From Paenibacillus graminis (GTDB lineage: Bacteria; Bacillota; Bacilli; Paenibacillales; Paenibacillaceae): 64,000 nt of DNA. Positions 63,027 through 64,000 of this stretch are shown one piece after another (position 1 is the first letter of the stretch; every line of letters begins with the position of its first letter). The notes beneath the pieces are model-generated. The model was given only the letters and a program-made list of their open reading frames with translations, was not told the origin of the DNA and searched no databases. The stretch spans positions 1,736,001 to 1,800,000 of the forward strand of contig NZ_CP009287.1 in NCBI RefSeq assembly GCF_000758705.1, written 5' to 3'. A program made the position numbers and the translations under genes.

Positions 63027-63722
63027 ATGATTTATACGACGAAAAACACTGGGGCCGTTTTTAATTGGGATGAGTATTTTATGAAGCTGAAGAACGGGGA
63101 AGTTGCGGCGTTTAACGTGGAGTCGTATTTTCATAATGTCAGGGATTTGCTGAGCGAGAACGCTCACTTGCTGGCCCTGGTCTTGGGGGATGTATTGCGC
63201 AAGCTGTTGAGGGGCGTTCAGATCCAGCCGGAGCCAAGAGTCCTGGAGCTGGGGGCGGGTACAGGGTTTCTGACTCGTCTTTTAGTAACCATGTACGGAG
63301 GCAGCGGAGCTTTGGTGGATAATTGCCGGACCTCCTTTGACGCCTATAACCGGATAAAGGACAAGAGTGAGAACCGCATTACGTATCAGTTGGAAGACTT
63401 GTTTGCCTTGAAGGTGGCAGAGCCGTTTGATATTGTTTGCAGCTTTGGACTCATCGAACATTTTAAAGAGAAGCAGGAGATTCTGTCCATCCACAGAGAG
63501 CATTGCCGCCCGGACGGATATATCATTTTGATCGTACCGATGGACAGCTTTTTGACACGGGCCTATTACGAGGTTCATCCCGAAATCAACCTGGGGTATA
63601 GAGAATTGTTAACCAAGAAGACCGCATTGGAACAGATTCAGACATGTGGGCTGCAGCCGGTCCGGGCAGAAGCCAGCCAGGGCTATGTTTATGATTTTTT
63701 GACGGTTTTGTGCAAGGGATAG
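63027..63722 (+). CDS. class I SAM-dependent methyltransferase
   Basis: 231 aa. SAM motif VLELGAGTGFLTRLL, then FDIVCSFGLIEHF and a later GYIILIVPM strand. AAGGG precedes the ATG. In methoxymalonyl-ACP loci an O-methyltransferase (FkbG) acts on the hydroxymalonyl unit, and position suggests the same here. However, the sequence looks more like the general methyltransferase-12/23 group than FkbG, so it may instead methylate the final product. The gene lies between the ACP and the acyl-CoA dehydrogenase. Confidence 0.85.
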   Translation: MIYTTKNTGAVFNWDEYFMKLKNGEVAAFNVESYFHNVRDLLSENAHLLALVLGDVLRKLLRGVQIQPEPRVLELGAGTGFLTRLLVTMYGGSGALVDNCRTSFDAYNRIKDKSENRITYQLEDLFALKVAEPFDIVCSFGLIEHFKEKQEILSIHREHCRPDGYIILIVPMDSFLTRAYYEVHPEINLGYRELLTKKTALEQIQTCGLQPVRAEASQGYVYDFLTVLCKG

Positions 63723-63772
63723 CTGTTGGGTCTTTTTCAGAACATACACTCTAATGATGGGATGAATGAAAA

Positions 63773-64000
63773 ATGGCGATGACTAGAAATATTTCACACA
63801 GCATTCTGGAAGAAGTGAAGCAGTTCGTCGAGGAAGATATCCGGCCCTTCGCGGCTGATTTTGAAGCACAGCAGGCACTGCCCCCGGAGTTAATCCGGAA
63901 GATGGGGCAACAAGGATACCTGGCCGCGAGCTTCCCTGAGGAGTTCGGGGGGCTGCAGCTGGACCCGCTTGAATACGGCAGTCTGGTTGAAGAGATCGGC
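63773..64000 (+). CDS. acyl-CoA dehydrogenase-like protein (FkbI/ZmaE type), 3' end outside window
   Basis: The first 76 codons run to the window end: MAMTRNISHSILEEVKQFVE, then IRPFAADFEAQQALPPELI, MGQQGYLAASFPEEFGG. This is the N-terminal helical region of acyl-CoA dehydrogenases. In hydroxymalonyl-ACP pathways this member carries out the last oxidation on the carrier protein. The start ATG at 63773 has only a weak GGGATGA site. All four hydroxymalonyl-ACP functions are thus in one operon. Confidence 0.87.
   Translation, partial: MAMTRNISHSILEEVKQFVEEDIRPFAADFEAQQALPPELIRKMGQQGYLAASFPEEFGGLQLDPLEYGSLVEEIG

Noticed and set aside
1..64000. CRISPR arrays, tRNA, rRNA, intact insertion sequences, phage genes
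   Set aside because: No regular repeat-spacer pattern, tRNA cloverleaf, rRNA stretch, transposase or phage structural gene was recognised while reading both strands. A covariance or profile search could still find small items.

Overview
The window looks like chromosomal DNA from a Paenibacillus-type spore-forming Firmicute. The evidence is an intact pro-sigma-K gene, two very large exported proteins ending in three S-layer-homology (SLH) repeats, YesM/YesN-type two-component systems, LplB/LplC-type sugar ABC importers, many glycoside hydrolases, strong AGGAGG-like ribosome binding sites and T-rich hairpin terminators. No rRNA, tRNA, CRISPR array or intact insertion sequence was recognised.

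Layout. 0-4.7 kb: the 3' part of an alpha-carbonic anhydrase, converging on an SLH-anchored metallophosphoesterase. 4.8-9.9 kb: an AraC regulator divergent from a DUF2264 / heparinase II/III-like / GH88 operon for uronic-acid polysaccharides, with a TTATCGCAA operator array between them. 10-14.8 kb: an NSS symporter, an SDR dehydrogenase, a PucR-type regulator and sigK. 14.87-15.4 kb: a cluster of gene remnants (sigK piece, a LicT-type antiterminator leader with a deleted antiterminator gene, an AraC C-terminus). 15.5-20.4 kb: ABC-2 exporter, alpha/beta-hydrolase, OmpR-type two-component pair. 20.5-23.7 kb: SLH-anchored amidase-signature protein. 24.1-26.8 kb: a broken YesN regulator joined directly to a 5'-truncated, frameshifted GH2 gene. 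27-30.2 kb: a secreted multidomain GH43 protein. 30.4-33.5 kb: an AT-rich segment with two paralogous unknown proteins and an exported protein, flanked by two related terminator hairpins; a sigK scar lies just inside the right one. 33.6-44.4 kb: an isomalto-oligosaccharide/dextran locus (YesM kinase, frameshifted YesN regulator, ABC importer, GH66, GH13). 44.5-52.2 kb: membrane proteins, a VanRS-like pair, an internally deleted methyltransferase, DedA, a PAF-acetylhydrolase-like lipase, a GH27 alpha-galactosidase and a CE2-like esterase. 52.2-52.9 kb: further remnants.

53.0 kb to the right edge is the most interesting part: a co-directional biosynthetic operon. It starts with a single-module NRPS (C-A-T-E) whose adenylation pocket I read as asparagine-specific. 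Next is a fusion of a signal peptide, a ClbP-like serine peptidase, three membrane helices and a complete ABC exporter. Then come an FkbK-like 3-hydroxyacyl-CoA dehydrogenase, an FkbH-like protein, a discrete acyl carrier protein, a methyltransferase and the start of an acyl-CoA dehydrogenase. Together these fit an N-acyl-D-asparagine prodrug system (as in zwittermicin, xenocoumacin and colibactin) combined with a hydroxy- or methoxymalonyl-ACP supply, so a PKS/NRPS assembly line should lie beyond the right edge. The product cannot be identified from this window.

A second theme is decay: at least eight gene remnants, frameshifted genes or internally deleted genes are present, several of them remnants of sugar-regulation or sugar-degradation genes. 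Single-base frameshifts could also be sequencing errors and are flagged as such.
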